Source: Bacteroidales bacterium
GTDB lineage: Bacteria > Bacteroidota > Bacteroidia > Bacteroidales > UBA10428
Direction: 5' to 3'
Assembly (NCBI GenBank): GCA_016938235.1
Contig: JAFGVA010000078.1
Coordinates: 1 to 44,964 of the forward strand
DNA: 44,964 nucleotides
The translations under genes and the position numbers were made by a program. Within the stretch, counting starts at the first letter, position 1; each line of letters starts with the position of its first letter. The notes beneath the pieces are model-generated. The model was not told where the DNA came from, made no database searches, and saw only the letters and a program-made list of their open reading frames with translations. Positions 11,401 through 18,493 of the stretch are shown in pieces.

Positions 11401-13058
11401 GGCGTTTTTGCCACAATTGAGGCACGATACTTGTGTTCACTTTTAATGTTGGTGTTTAAATAATAGGCAAAGTCGGCCAATTCGGCATAGCTGATACCTT
11501 TTGCCATGTAACTGCATAATTCCAGCTCAGCAATTAAATCGTCAACAGAGGGTGATGAGAAAATAAACACTTCAGACTCCTGATTTGAAACCATGAGTTT
11601 ACGTTCAGAAACAGAAGGTTTAAGCTTTTCAGAAGGTGCGTTGCCAGAACACAATACCGCATGGCTATTTATTCCACCAAATCCCATGGCAGAAACTCCG
11701 GCGAATAATATTTCCGATGGGTTTTTTATTTGTCCGAAAATAAGAGGATATATAGTTTTTGCTTTATCTTCGAAAATTGGATTAAAATCTTTAAGCCCTG
11801 CAGTGGGAGGCATAATTCTCTGGTCTAATGCCATAACAGTTTTAATAAAAGCACCAACCCCGGCAGCAGCTTTTGTATGTCCTACAATCGATTTAAATGA
11901 TGTAACACCACAATTTCGAGGTGGTATTTTCTTCTTGTTATTTAATGCTATTGTAATACCTTCAAGCTCAATTTTATCACCAACCGTTGTGCCAGTGCCA
12001 TGACCTTCAATGAAATTAATTTTCTTTGTATCGATTCCTGCTTTTTCATAAGCGCGTATAAGAGCTCTTGATTGCCCCAGGGCACTTGGTGCTGTTATTC
12101 CGCCTTTTCCATCAGATGAGATTCCCCATCCCAATAAGCTTGCATATATTGTATCACCATCTCTAACAGCATCTTCCATTCGCTTCAGAACAACCATTCC
12201 ACAACCTTCTCCTGGCAGGAAACCCTGGCCCTGTTTATCATAAACACGCATTTCATTTCGTGTTAAAGCTTTGGTTTTTGAAAAACCTATTAGCTCAAAT
12301 GTGTCCAGGCTTATATCTACACCTCCGGCAATAACCATATCCATTTGGTTAAGTTCCAGGTAATTTGCCGCTGTTATAATGGCAAGAAGGGATGAAGAAC
12401 AAGCACCATCCACAATGTAACCACCACCATGAACATCTAAATAATTACAAATTCTGCCGGCAATGGTGTTTGCAAGACCTCCCGCCAATGTATCTTCGGT
12501 AACCGGAGCGAAAACCGATTTATAATAATACTCCATGGTAGAACTTAAATCACTTAAATGATGACTTAAGCCTTTTTTTAACAGAGAAGCTTTTAAAACT
12601 TTGCGTACAAAAGGCCATCTTAACGACATCTGATTTGACCTCGTGAATTCACCTGTTAAGGTATTTCCCAAGACCACCCCGGTTTTATCTTTTAAAATAT
12701 TTTCTTTCGAGTAATCGGCATCTGACAAAGCTTTTAGAGCAGTATCCAAAGCTAACCAATGAACTATATCTGTGCTGTCATATGTGCGTTTAGGTATTCT
12801 CCGTTCTAACCAATTGAATTCATAACCATCAATAACAGCTGCTTTGTTTTGGTATGTTTTGTCCGGTGCCTCAGGATTAGAGTCATAATATTCTTTGTTT
12901 GGCAACCTGACATCGGGCATTTCGCGAAATTGTTGCCTGCGACTTAAAATGTTTTCCCATAATTCTGATGGAGAATTTGCACCCGGATAATAACAAGCTA
13001 AACCAATAACTGCAATTTCACACTTTTGCTGAGATTTATTGTTATTTAAAGAATTCAT
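5424..13058 (-). CDS. Enediyne-type iterative type I polyketide synthase with fused PPTase and hotdog thioesterase
   Basis: A 2,544-residue megasynthase. KS (1-470): Cys220 in VDGACSSS, His353 in EGHGTGT, His394 in VGHTKAA; the flanking RICNYLDVHGGGYIVDGAC is typical of enediyne PKS KS domains. AT (594-890): Ser697 in GHSLGE, His799 in AAFHS, so malonyl-CoA is likely. Two ACPs carry DDLNLDSIKAG, with pantetheine serines at 1074 and 1163. KR (1430-1670): TGGAKGIT, Ser1570, Tyr1584, Asn1588. DH (1695-1960): His1713 and Asp1890. A 4'-phosphopantetheinyl transferase (2000-2185): SVSHS, GCDIE, WCIKESFFKAF. C-terminal tandem hotdog (2205-2540) with WMGSLRE and VGNLYYSNYYDWQ. Known enediyne PKSs are about 1,900-2,000 residues with one ACP and a separate thioesterase. 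All catalytic residues look intact. A polyene product is inferred. No Shine-Dalgarno or consensus promoter was seen. PUFA or glycolipid synthase is the alternative. Confidence 0.9.
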   Translation of the reverse strand: MNSLNNNKSQQKCEIAVIGLACYYPGANSPSELWENILSRRQQFREMPDVRLPNKEYYDSNPEAPDKTYQNKAAVIDGYEFNWLERRIPKRTYDSTDIVHWLALDTALKALSDADYSKENILKDKTGVVLGNTLTGEFTRSNQMSLRWPFVRKVLKASLLKKGLSHHLSDLSSTMEYYYKSVFAPVTEDTLAGGLANTIAGRICNYLDVHGGGYIVDGACSSSLLAIITAANYLELNQMDMVIAGGVDISLDTFELIGFSKTKALTRNEMRVYDKQGQGFLPGEGCGMVVLKRMEDAVRDGDTIYASLLGWGISSDGKGGITAPSALGQSRALIRAYEKAGIDTKKINFIEGHGTGTTVGDKIELEGITIALNNKKKIPPRNCGVTSFKSIVGHTKAAAGVGAFIKTVMALDQRIMPPTAGLKDFNPIFEDKAKTIYPLIFGQIKNPSEILFAGVSAMGFGGINSHAVLCSGNAPSEKLKPSVSERKLMVSNQESEVFIFSSPSVDDLIAELELCSYMAKGISYAELADFAYYLNTNIKSEHKYRASIVAKTPFDLAEKIYTLIEKLKESGISEIKSIEGNTIVYGKKKENIKIAVAFPGQGSQKLNMTYKQKERHDWVEELYLKYDKILSDAGYANISDKIFRSTERITDLTDKLKWRDILKQTQNAQPAIILASLMWYKNLQQLGIGFDLAIGHSLGELAAFYAAGYINEEELVLFAGFRGDVMSNSGLGAMASLICTQKEAEELISEVDGYVTIANINAPQQTVVSGDEKAIDKLILVAENKHIGAAKLPVSAAFHSYLISKASDSIKASEILKPTASSKNKCKVLSTVTGEILDNEVNLREYFANQAVKQVDFVKAVQQLKDKCDIVIEVGPGRVLSGLIENITNEVKSFPVESYANDDVSYNVALANLYVYGVDLKIDVLYQNRLIRTFVPATERKFLVNPLERPLPVDIQSSDSNLDFNSVNSVFDFTGITGDAFSSYLSKRGEFLKEFIQVDMKHFHDSLVQPVFVEEKTKTNASGNIKLAVIEPGLANRSVSFASSLYSKLEEATGFPTDAFKDDMKLLDDLNLDSIKAGTLISSLSKEFSVAGKINASNYANANIKQIITAFEEVLPTETIEVPKPDQTSVEDAIIELVSEKTGFPSESINMGFRLLDDLNLDSIKAGSLLAEIAKHFKIQNKIQAAAFSNETISNIISTVKRLVEKTDKKPEPIVNEENVFSWVRDFEVELVSEPLVKPKNLEASYWTGKKVSLITDNEKLNGLSDKFKSKIEKYTPRFSCFSLKELFENQDSISGDTIIVDVKGGNDKEAIVQHTQMLAAIATNQNLIAADICFLQRGDGSFYRKSSKGSVNCISASAFAASLHLERPKCKIRTIEITENISIENISEIISDEMTTEKQFQTITYNNADRIVMKYNLVGENSVQSKFKIGGEDVVLITGGAKGITAECGLELALKYKNKTILLGSSPLSSGNKEIYDTLKRYSDNNLTARYYSCDISDSYSLEKIKIKAEKELGKVTMIIHGAGRNVPRLASMVSWEEAVKEISPKVMGTLNLINCFAENKLKQFTLFSSIIGITGMKGNAWYAFANETSDRLLRQIREKGTQTLSLAYSVWSEVGMGARMGSVETLSHMGIGAIPPNQGIEYFLKNIEFPANDQQVVVASRLGGLDTWERKNSELPKANRYLEEIGYFEPGVEIVAYAKLSAKTDLYLEDHNYNGSLLFPTVFGLESMAQAVAAVTGKTGFKNLVIENIQLTKPVVVPNQGENKIRIRAFVEESLNEKGKFIVKAGVATDQNNYLEDHFSAEFIIDSEIKTSKTKVPVNEPLLIEPKTDLYSWLLFQGKRFQLINKVYEMTDSHTLLSTRKISSDTSEECFSDSYQVPFILQSPLLRDTLLQSFQLILTKKLMLPVKIDRWTMHQINQPEEGGFIKCEYLDHKDKMYRTNVTFSDKKGEVIESIEGYYGQELGEKPEYPSPKEITEIAKNVKEKVDEALVNSREHFKSPLILIEKQPILLHKVDTNSRHQIENELLVKSSNLLLENGFKYKNNSLLYNKAGKPYFEGNDRCISVSHSNTWLMLTIGEEPQGCDIEYVQYRDKDIWNEMLGSDLAKLVANNKAENFNTYATRLWCIKESFFKAFSAEPVKLEEYSRNGKSIVFKTSLTDNELFINTISIEVYPGVEKIVSFIVEPLVKQEVHLQSKSEKVIVYENIADKLFDKSLNKFIHNFNITFKDCKGFFGKTYFLGYPAWMGSLREIALSPIKVELLKDLGSGQYGMVTNISSVQVFNEAEALDTITGTLSFTDKCDFDNSYIDFKYEWYKNNADGTRTLIAESYLSTTWVEIIDRGIVKKSPIPSYFRKYIDLYFDPSKNKEFENLTSGSSYLNSNDLGGLTYESGIIPRPQIILATEKYATGLYNGNTVGNLYYSNYYDWQSKTLDSLLYRLVPEIYHSNGKAGEYICLESSVNHLQEAMPFETIEVVMYLEKIYNNGLRFYFEYYSSSEEERRKLAYGSNTIIWASRKDAQAILEVKSNPSAVINYLKTFDKTITD

Positions 13059-13321
13059 ATGTAAGGAGTATTTACTTTATGAAAAAATGATATTTCGCAT
13101 AACTAAAAAACTGACGATTTCTGAAATACCACAATAATTCAAGTAGTTAATAAATAAATTGTTGATATGTAAGTAATTATAAAATCAGACTTTTTTGAAC
13201 CTTTATACTCTGAGAGATTGGTGGTTAAAACCAACAATAAAAACATAAGAACTCGAAACATGAATTAATAAAATAAATGTTTGAGCAAATCACATTAATT
13301 AACAGTCAGGTTTTTTATTAA

Positions 13322-13756
13322 TCAAATGAATGAGGTTTCAACACCTTTACCTACTTTAAGCCAATTCTTAGCCTCTCCCATTGAACTAAAAGCTCTTATA
13401 TCCAGCGAATTGTCAGAGCGTTTATTAGTAAAATCAACATAAAACTTCACTGCCCATTTACCAAAAATATTTTCAGGAACCACAAATGCTACTTTCTTAA
13501 CGCCTAATTTATAAGCCCTGTTATTAACATTTTCGTTTAACCAGTTTAGATCATCCCTTCCTACGGTTTTTAATTGGCGGGCATCATTCAACCATGTAAT
13601 ATTAGGGTAGGTACTGATTTTCTTCTCAACAAAATCAATACCCACTCTGAAAGGTTCCCGGAAATTATCCCCCTTTATGTATCCGTTTGGAGTCCAAATC
13701 ACACATGGAACCTGATCATCAAAAGTTACAATTGCTTGATCGTTCTTAAATATCAT
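13322..13756 (-). CDS. SpoIIAA/STAS-like protein
   Basis: A small soluble protein of 144 residues with alternating strands and helices. It includes a WLNDARQLKTVGRDDLNWL segment, a KKVAFVVPE strand and a C-terminal FSSMGEAKNWLK helix, the pattern of SpoIIAA-like (STAS-fold) proteins common in Bacteroidota. No catalytic residues or signal peptide were recognised. It is 263 bases upstream of the polyketide synthase on the same strand, so co-regulation is possible, but the gap argues against a tight operon. Its own upstream region carries an imperfect palindrome. Family assignment rests on pattern, and function is unknown. Confidence 0.6.
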   Translation of the reverse strand: MIFKNDQAIVTFDDQVPCVIWTPNGYIKGDNFREPFRVGIDFVEKKISTYPNITWLNDARQLKTVGRDDLNWLNENVNNRAYKLGVKKVAFVVPENIFGKWAVKFYVDFTNKRSDNSLDIRAFSSMGEAKNWLKVGKGVETSFI

Positions 13757-13782
13757 AAGTGAAAAAGATTAAATAGTGAGTA

Positions 13783-13805
13783 TACCTGTAATATATTATT
13801 TCAGG
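13783..13805. promoter_or_regulatory. Imperfect palindrome, possible operator
   Basis: ACCTGTAATA (13783-13792) and TATTTCAGGT (13796-13805) are complementary at 9 of 10 positions. They lie 27 bases upstream of the STAS-like gene. It could be a binding site for a dimeric regulator; the rest of the 13757-14100 gap is AT-rich without further structure. Confidence 0.35.
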
Positions 13806-14100
13806 TAATAAAAATATGAAATAATGAATAGCTGTTCGTCACAATTTATGATGATTAAGAGTAATTAAACAGTATTAACTGAACGTTTACTTTATATACA
13901 TAACATAACGTCTTAAATGTATACAATGCTAATAATCAATAGAAATGAATTGTTGAAAAAAAAACTAAGCGTATTTATCGAAGAATGAATCTAAATAACA
14001 TAATATTGTAAGTTTACTTTTTAAAGTATAATAAACTTCCTGAAAAATTATAATCAAAAGATATTCCCCTGAAAATAACGGCAATTACTTTGTTTAAATT

Positions 14101-14131
14101 TTTGATTATAAAAAGAATTAGATTATTTTTG
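14101..14131 (+). promoter_or_regulatory. Promoter of the rpsF-rpsR-rplI operon
   Basis: TTTG (14101-14104), a 19-base spacer and TATTTTTG (14124-14131) match the Bacteroidota consensus TTTG-N19/20-TAnnTTTG exactly. The leader to the rpsF ATG is about 50 bases. Confidence 0.75.
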
Positions 14132-14185
14132 CGGCTCGAATTTTTAAAACTATATAGTTTAATTATTAATTAAATTTTAGAAAAA

Positions 14186-14533
14186 ATGATGAACAGGTAC
14201 GAAACCGTTTTCATTGCAACTCCCGTTTTATCTGAGGCCCAGATGAAGGAAGCGGTTGAAAAGTTCAAGACACTAATTACCGGAGCTAATGGTAAAATAG
14301 TGCACGAAGAGAACTGGGGATTAAAAAAACTGGCTTACCCCATTCAAAAGAAATCTACAGGCTTTTACTACTTATTAGAGTTCGAAGCTGAAGGTGAATT
14401 CATTAGCAAGCTGGAAATTGAATATCGTCGTGACGAGAGAATTATCAGGTTTCTGACTTTCAAATTGGATAAATACGCAGCAGCATATGCTGAAAAGAAA
14501 CGTTCAAAACAAACCGAAAAAGCGGAGGGCTAA
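14186..14533 (+). CDS. rpsF: 30S ribosomal protein S6
   Basis: A 115-residue small-subunit protein that pairs with S18 on the platform of the 30S subunit. It starts [14 protein letters not shown], the standard S6 N-terminus (the second Met is the usual family start, so the real start may be one codon later). It continues through [25 protein letters not shown] and a strand ending [13 protein letters not shown]. The C-terminal tail is Lys-rich, as usual. First gene of rpsF-rpsR-rplI, with rpsR starting 3 bases after its stop; the gene order is conserved in many bacteria. Confidence 0.97.
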   Translation: MMNRYETVFIATPVLSEAQMKEAVEKFKTLITGANGKIVHEENWGLKKLAYPIQKKSTGFYYLLEFEAEGEFISKLEIEYRRDERIIRFLTFKLDKYAAAYAEKKRSKQTEKAEG

Positions 14534-14536
14534 ATC

Positions 14537-14815
14537 ATGGCAGTAGTAAGTAACGGACAAGGAGAAATAAGATACCTTACTCCACCCACAATAGAAACTA
14601 AGAAAAAGAAATTCTGTAGATTTAAAAAGAACCGAATTAAGTACATCGATTATAAAGATGCAGAATTCTTAAAAAGATTCTTAAACGAACAGGGAAAAAT
14701 TCTTCCAAGAAGACTAACCGGTACATCGCTGAAATACCAGCGTAAAGTGGCTACAGCTATTAAGCGTGCCCGTCATTTGGCTTTACTGCCATATGTTACT
14801 GATATGTTGAAATAA
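14537..14815 (+). CDS. rpsR: 30S ribosomal protein S18
   Basis: A 92-residue rRNA-binding protein of the small-subunit platform that forms a dimer with S6. Hallmarks are [30 protein letters not shown] and the C-terminal [29 protein letters not shown] segment (quoted here in part for recognition), which bind 16S rRNA. It starts 3 bases after rpsF and ends 16 bases before rplI, so it is translated from the same message. Confidence 0.97.
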   Translation: MAVVSNGQGEIRYLTPPTIETKKKKFCRFKKNRIKYIDYKDAEFLKRFLNEQGKILPRRLTGTSLKYQRKVATAIKRARHLALLPYVTDMLK

Positions 14816-14831
14816 TAAAACTCCGGAAAAA

Positions 14832-15278
14832 ATGGATATTATATTAAAACAAGATATAGCAAATTTGGGTTACAAAGACGATATTGTGACTGTTAAAGAC
14901 GGTTACGCTCGTAATTTTCTAATCCCAAAAGGATTTGCAGTAAATGCAAATGTATCGGCAAGAAAACAACATGCCGAAATACTGAAACAACGTGCACACA
15001 AAGAAGAAAAGATACGTAACGAAGCATTGGAGATTTCGGAAAAAATTAAAAACGTATCCTTAACTATTGGTGCAAAAACAAGCTCAAAAGGTAAGATCTT
15101 CGGTTCTGTTAACACGATTCAGATTGCTGAAGCTCTTAAAGAAAAAGGCTTTGATATTGATCGTAAAAACATAAGTGTTAAAGAAGAACTTATTAAAGAA
15201 ATTGGTAATTATACTGCTACAATAAAACTTCATAAAGAAGTTAAAGTAGAAATTCCATTTGAAATTGTAGCTGAATAA
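14832..15278 (+). CDS. rplI: 50S ribosomal protein L9
   Basis: A 148-residue 23S rRNA-binding protein with two globular domains joined by a long helix. The N-terminal domain (MDIILKQDIANLGYKDD, then VKDGYARNFLIPKGFA) binds rRNA. The central Lys/Glu-rich helix (about 42-75) leads to the C-terminal domain beginning near TIGAKTSSKGKIFGSV. Length is typical. It is the last gene of the operon and is followed by a hairpin terminator. Confidence 0.97.
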   Translation: MDIILKQDIANLGYKDDIVTVKDGYARNFLIPKGFAVNANVSARKQHAEILKQRAHKEEKIRNEALEISEKIKNVSLTIGAKTSSKGKIFGSVNTIQIAEALKEKGFDIDRKNISVKEELIKEIGNYTATIKLHKEVKVEIPFEIVAE

Positions 15279-15313
15279 GATTTATAAATAATACAGCTCA
15301 AAAAAACGATAAG

Positions 15314-15345
15314 AAACTCCCTTCAGATAATGTTGGGAGTTTTTT
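15314..15345. terminator. Terminator after rplI, overlapping the ridA stop
   Basis: AAACTCCC (15314-15321) pairs with GGGAGTTT (15335-15342) over a 13-base loop, followed by a T-run on the plus strand. An A-run also precedes it, so it could stop both convergent transcripts. The ridA stop codon at 15344 lies within it. Confidence 0.75.
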
Positions 15346-15721
15346 ATTTATGGGCTATAACTTCTATTTCAATTAATGCATCTTTAGGCAGGCGGGACAC
15401 TTCCACTGCAGAACGGGCAGGTTGATTCTCTTTAAGATAGCTTGCATATACTTTGTTCATTGCCTGAAAATCATCCATTGACTTCAGAAAACAAGTTGTT
15501 TTCACAATGTGTTCGTAGTTTATCCCTACTTCCTTTAAAACGGCTCCAATATTTCTAAAAACCTGGTTGGTCTGCTCTTCAATGCCACCTTCAACCAAAT
15601 TCCCTGTTTCAGGGTTAACAGGTATTTGTCCGCTTAAAAAAACAAATCCGTTAACCTCCACTGCCTGGTTATACGGACCAATAGCCTGTGGAGCATTGGT
15701 TGTATTATATGTTTTCTTCAT
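15344..15721 (-). CDS. ridA: RidA family enamine/imine deaminase
   Basis: RidA hydrolyses reactive 2-aminoacrylate and related enamines/imines made by PLP enzymes, releasing ammonia and a keto acid. The 125-residue protein has the family pattern: IGPYNQAV near residue 14, FLSGQIPVNPETG, GGIEEQTNQVFRNIGAVL, and PARSAVEVSRLPKDALIEIE at the end. Arg103 and Glu118 correspond to the conserved substrate-binding Arg and Glu of active RidA proteins, so catalysis is likely. It lies 24 bases downstream of lptD on the same strand and may be co-transcribed with it. Confidence 0.93.
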   Translation of the reverse strand: MKKTYNTTNAPQAIGPYNQAVEVNGFVFLSGQIPVNPETGNLVEGGIEEQTNQVFRNIGAVLKEVGINYEHIVKTTCFLKSMDDFQAMNKVYASYLKENQPARSAVEVSRLPKDALIEIEVIAHK

Positions 15722-15745
15722 TTCAATAAGAATTATTAATAGAAA

Positions 15746-18454
15746 CTAGAAGTTATCGTACCATGATTGCTTCTTTTCATATTTTAGATCTCTCAAAATG
15801 CTTGATTTTGCTCGTATTGTGAAATTAAAGTTTCGGGCAGTACCAAACGGAACCGTTCTGAAGGTCATTTCCCAGCAATGAAGATCTCTGTGAACATTAA
15901 TATTTGTAAAAGTTACCTCTTTAGAAACCAGATCGTAACCTGAGTTAAATCCTATTTTCCATTTAGGGGTAAGGCTGAAATCGCCATGAAAGCCTAAAGT
16001 GTGTGTAATAGTCTGGTCTGCCATCAGTTTTGGCCGGTTCAGTGTCCAGCTATAATCTACTCTAAGTGTCCAGGGAATACTAAAATCGACGTATGTGTTA
16101 TTTGCTGCAGAATAGCCGGGAACAAACTCAAAGTCAGGATTCAATGGATCCTGATAAGTATTAAACTCATCAACCTGCTCCTCTTGTTCTTCTTCCCGCG
16201 TTCCTTGTTCTGAACGTAAAGAAAAACCTGCGCTGACGCTCAGATAGGTAAAACGTGCCAGTCCTTTACCATTTCTGTAATAGAACTCATCAATAAGAGT
16301 AACTGTCTTTTTACCCTTAACACTGTCAACTTCCAAATCGTACAGACTGTACTTGTTATTTACCTGAAGATTTAATTTATTATTAAATAGCTGAGTGCTT
16401 CCGGAAATATTTACATCTCTCCAATGAAATTCTTCAACAAACGGATTGTATGATGTACTTGCATTCAGATTTCTTATTAATGACACTTTCTTAGGATCTT
16501 TTGTACCTGTTGTATCTGATTTATCTTTCACCTTCATCTCCAGGTTATTTCCCAAAGAGAGAGATAACACTCCATTTCGACCTGCACTAGAAGGAGGAGA
16601 ATTTAAATAAGAATAGGTTTCACGCTCAAGCTCCCCGTCCTGAAAATAATATAGAGTATCGTAATAATTGGGATTAATAAAACGCATATCAGGGGTATAA
16701 GAAAACGAAGCCCTGGGTTGTATTACATGCCTTACTGCTATAACCCTTGGATCGGACCTGGTATTAATAAACATACCATACACCTTTGGAGTTAAACCAA
16801 AACTTATACTTGGGTTTATGGCATGAGCGTATATGTAGTTACGAATGGTATCTGTTTGCAATACAGCATCGTCGTATAAATTAGGCTGAAACACCGTCTT
16901 TTTTGTGTACCAATTTTTAAAACGCCCCTGGTAACTTAATGAAGGGGAGACCGTTAACATCTTAAACCTCTTCGATTTCAAATTAATAACAAAGGGCACG
17001 CTATGCGAAAAATCAAAGTCCATATTCTTCCATGTTTCGCGATAAAAAATCATGGTATCTACTACATCCTGAAGTTCTGAGGAAAACCTTGAATTGTAGC
17101 TAAATCCGATATTATCAAGAATATCCTGGTACCATGCACTAACACCTTCAGCATCTTTCTTTCTGAATGGATAAATTGTTGACGCATTAAAAGAACCAGT
17201 TGGTAAATCGATATTTACAGTTTTTGTTGATGTGTTTTGCCTTGCATTGGCAGACAAACTCAAATTAAAAGGCGTTCCGGGCCAGTTCTTTGTATAACTG
17301 ATACTTGATGATTTTTGGTTGGTTAATCTATCCTGGTAACCATAGGAGTTATTAAGGTCAAATCCCGAACTTGAAAAGTTCACATTAGCAGAAAAGGATT
17401 GCGTTGGATTTGCTTTTGCATCCTGTCGGTGATTCCATGTCCACCTAAAATCCTTACTTATTTCCGTATCTGGATCTCCGCGTTCCGCTCCCCCTTTAAT
17501 GTTTTCATTATAATTTATCCTCATACTACCGCCAAACTTATAGCGAACTAAATAGCTTGATCCCCATTGTAATCCGAATGATCCTTTTGTGTAAACATCA
17601 CCCAGGAACTGCATATCGAGATATTCGCCCAAAGGTTGATACCAGCCACCATTACGCAGATAAAAACCACGCGTTTGTTCATCACCATATGTTGGTAAAA
17701 TAATACCTGCTCCGCGTTGTTTTGAATTTGGAAAAAAGCCAAAAGGCAGCCCCAATAAAGGTATTGGCACATCAGCAACAATTAAATATGCAGGTCCGCT
17801 AATAATTTTATCATCGGGAATAACAATTGCTTTGGTCAATTCCATATAAAAATGAGGATGATCTAAGTTACAGGTTGTGTATTTACCTCCCTTAACATGC
17901 ACATGCCCTTCGTTATCGCGTTTTGTAAGTTCACTGTGCAAATAACCTTCTCCCTGCTCCGTTTTTACATTATATATTAAACCTTTGCCCGATTCTAAAT
18001 TGTAAATGAGTGAGTCTGATTCAAACTCCTCACCTCCTTGTTTAAATAAAGGTCTGCCCAGGTATTTTCCTGTTGTATCAGAAACACCATTGGCAAAAAC
18101 TTCTTTTTTATTTAAATCAGATTCAATGTAGTCTGATGTTAACTCAAAATCCTGGTATTTAACATTTCCTTTTCCATACAAATAAACCCGCTTCTCCCCT
18201 ACTACCATTGTCATTGAATCAACCGATTCATAATAAACCGGATCATCAACAATAGATTTCTTTTGTTTTTTTTCTTTTTTCAAAGTATCTGCCGGATTGC
18301 TTAAAACCGAATCGGGTAAATGAACAGAACGCAATGAATCAGGTTGTTGAGCACAAAGCATTGTTGAAATCAACAGACTTGTTGTTGATAATACAAATTT
18401 TGCTCTGCTCAGAGAAAACAATTTTAGTGCTATTTTTGTAAATCTATTTACCAT
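15746..18454 (-). CDS. lptD: LptD-like outer-membrane LPS assembly protein
   Basis: A 902-residue outer-membrane protein of the Bacteroidota LptD type, expected to insert lipopolysaccharide into the outer leaflet. A signal segment ends near STMLCAQQP. An OstA/LptA-like beta-jellyroll region follows (GEKRVYLYGKGNVKYQDFEL, SDYIESDLNKKEVFANG), then a large beta-barrel with the conserved LPFGFFPNSKQRGAGIILPTYG stretch. I chose the ATG at 18454 over an upstream TTG at 18469, because the TTG overlaps a perfect -7 box. It is divergent from the amidase gene, with only 39 bases between the two start codons. Confidence 0.88.
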   Translation of the reverse strand: MVNRFTKIALKLFSLSRAKFVLSTTSLLISTMLCAQQPDSLRSVHLPDSVLSNPADTLKKEKKQKKSIVDDPVYYESVDSMTMVVGEKRVYLYGKGNVKYQDFELTSDYIESDLNKKEVFANGVSDTTGKYLGRPLFKQGGEEFESDSLIYNLESGKGLIYNVKTEQGEGYLHSELTKRDNEGHVHVKGGKYTTCNLDHPHFYMELTKAIVIPDDKIISGPAYLIVADVPIPLLGLPFGFFPNSKQRGAGIILPTYGDEQTRGFYLRNGGWYQPLGEYLDMQFLGDVYTKGSFGLQWGSSYLVRYKFGGSMRINYNENIKGGAERGDPDTEISKDFRWTWNHRQDAKANPTQSFSANVNFSSSGFDLNNSYGYQDRLTNQKSSSISYTKNWPGTPFNLSLSANARQNTSTKTVNIDLPTGSFNASTIYPFRKKDAEGVSAWYQDILDNIGFSYNSRFSSELQDVVDTMIFYRETWKNMDFDFSHSVPFVINLKSKRFKMLTVSPSLSYQGRFKNWYTKKTVFQPNLYDDAVLQTDTIRNYIYAHAINPSISFGLTPKVYGMFINTRSDPRVIAVRHVIQPRASFSYTPDMRFINPNYYDTLYYFQDGELERETYSYLNSPPSSAGRNGVLSLSLGNNLEMKVKDKSDTTGTKDPKKVSLIRNLNASTSYNPFVEEFHWRDVNISGSTQLFNNKLNLQVNNKYSLYDLEVDSVKGKKTVTLIDEFYYRNGKGLARFTYLSVSAGFSLRSEQGTREEEQEEQVDEFNTYQDPLNPDFEFVPGYSAANNTYVDFSIPWTLRVDYSWTLNRPKLMADQTITHTLGFHGDFSLTPKWKIGFNSGYDLVSKEVTFTNINVHRDLHCWEMTFRTVPFGTARNFNFTIRAKSSILRDLKYEKKQSWYDNF
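18431..18438 (+). promoter_or_regulatory. Possible -7 box for the amidase gene
   Basis: TATTTTTG matches TAnnTTTG exactly and lies 55 bases before the amidase ATG, inside the lptD signal-peptide coding region. No -33 element is found at the normal distance, so this is tentative. Confidence 0.3.
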
Positions 18455-18466
18455 GTTAAGAGGCAG

Positions 18467-18474
18467 CAAAACTA
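18467..18474 (-). promoter_or_regulatory. lptD -7 box, very short leader
   Basis: On the minus strand TAGTTTTG matches TAnnTTTG exactly and ends 12 bases before the lptD ATG at 18454, so the message would have a leader of only a few bases. No clear -33 TTTG is visible upstream. Confidence 0.4.
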
Positions 18475-18493
18475 ATAAAATAAACGTTTCCTC

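Noticed and set aside
5424-13058. Reading the synthase as PfaA (omega-3 PUFA synthase)
   Set aside because: Tandem ACPs suggest it, but the KS motifs, the integrated PPTase and the absence of pfaB/C/D nearby fit the enediyne type better.
13040-13080. AAGGAG near the polyketide synthase start
   Set aside because: It is on the plus strand; the message strand reads CUCCUU, so it is not a ribosome binding site.
18455-18469. TTG start for lptD at 18469
   Set aside because: It overlaps a perfect -7 box; the ATG at 18454 gives a normal signal peptide.
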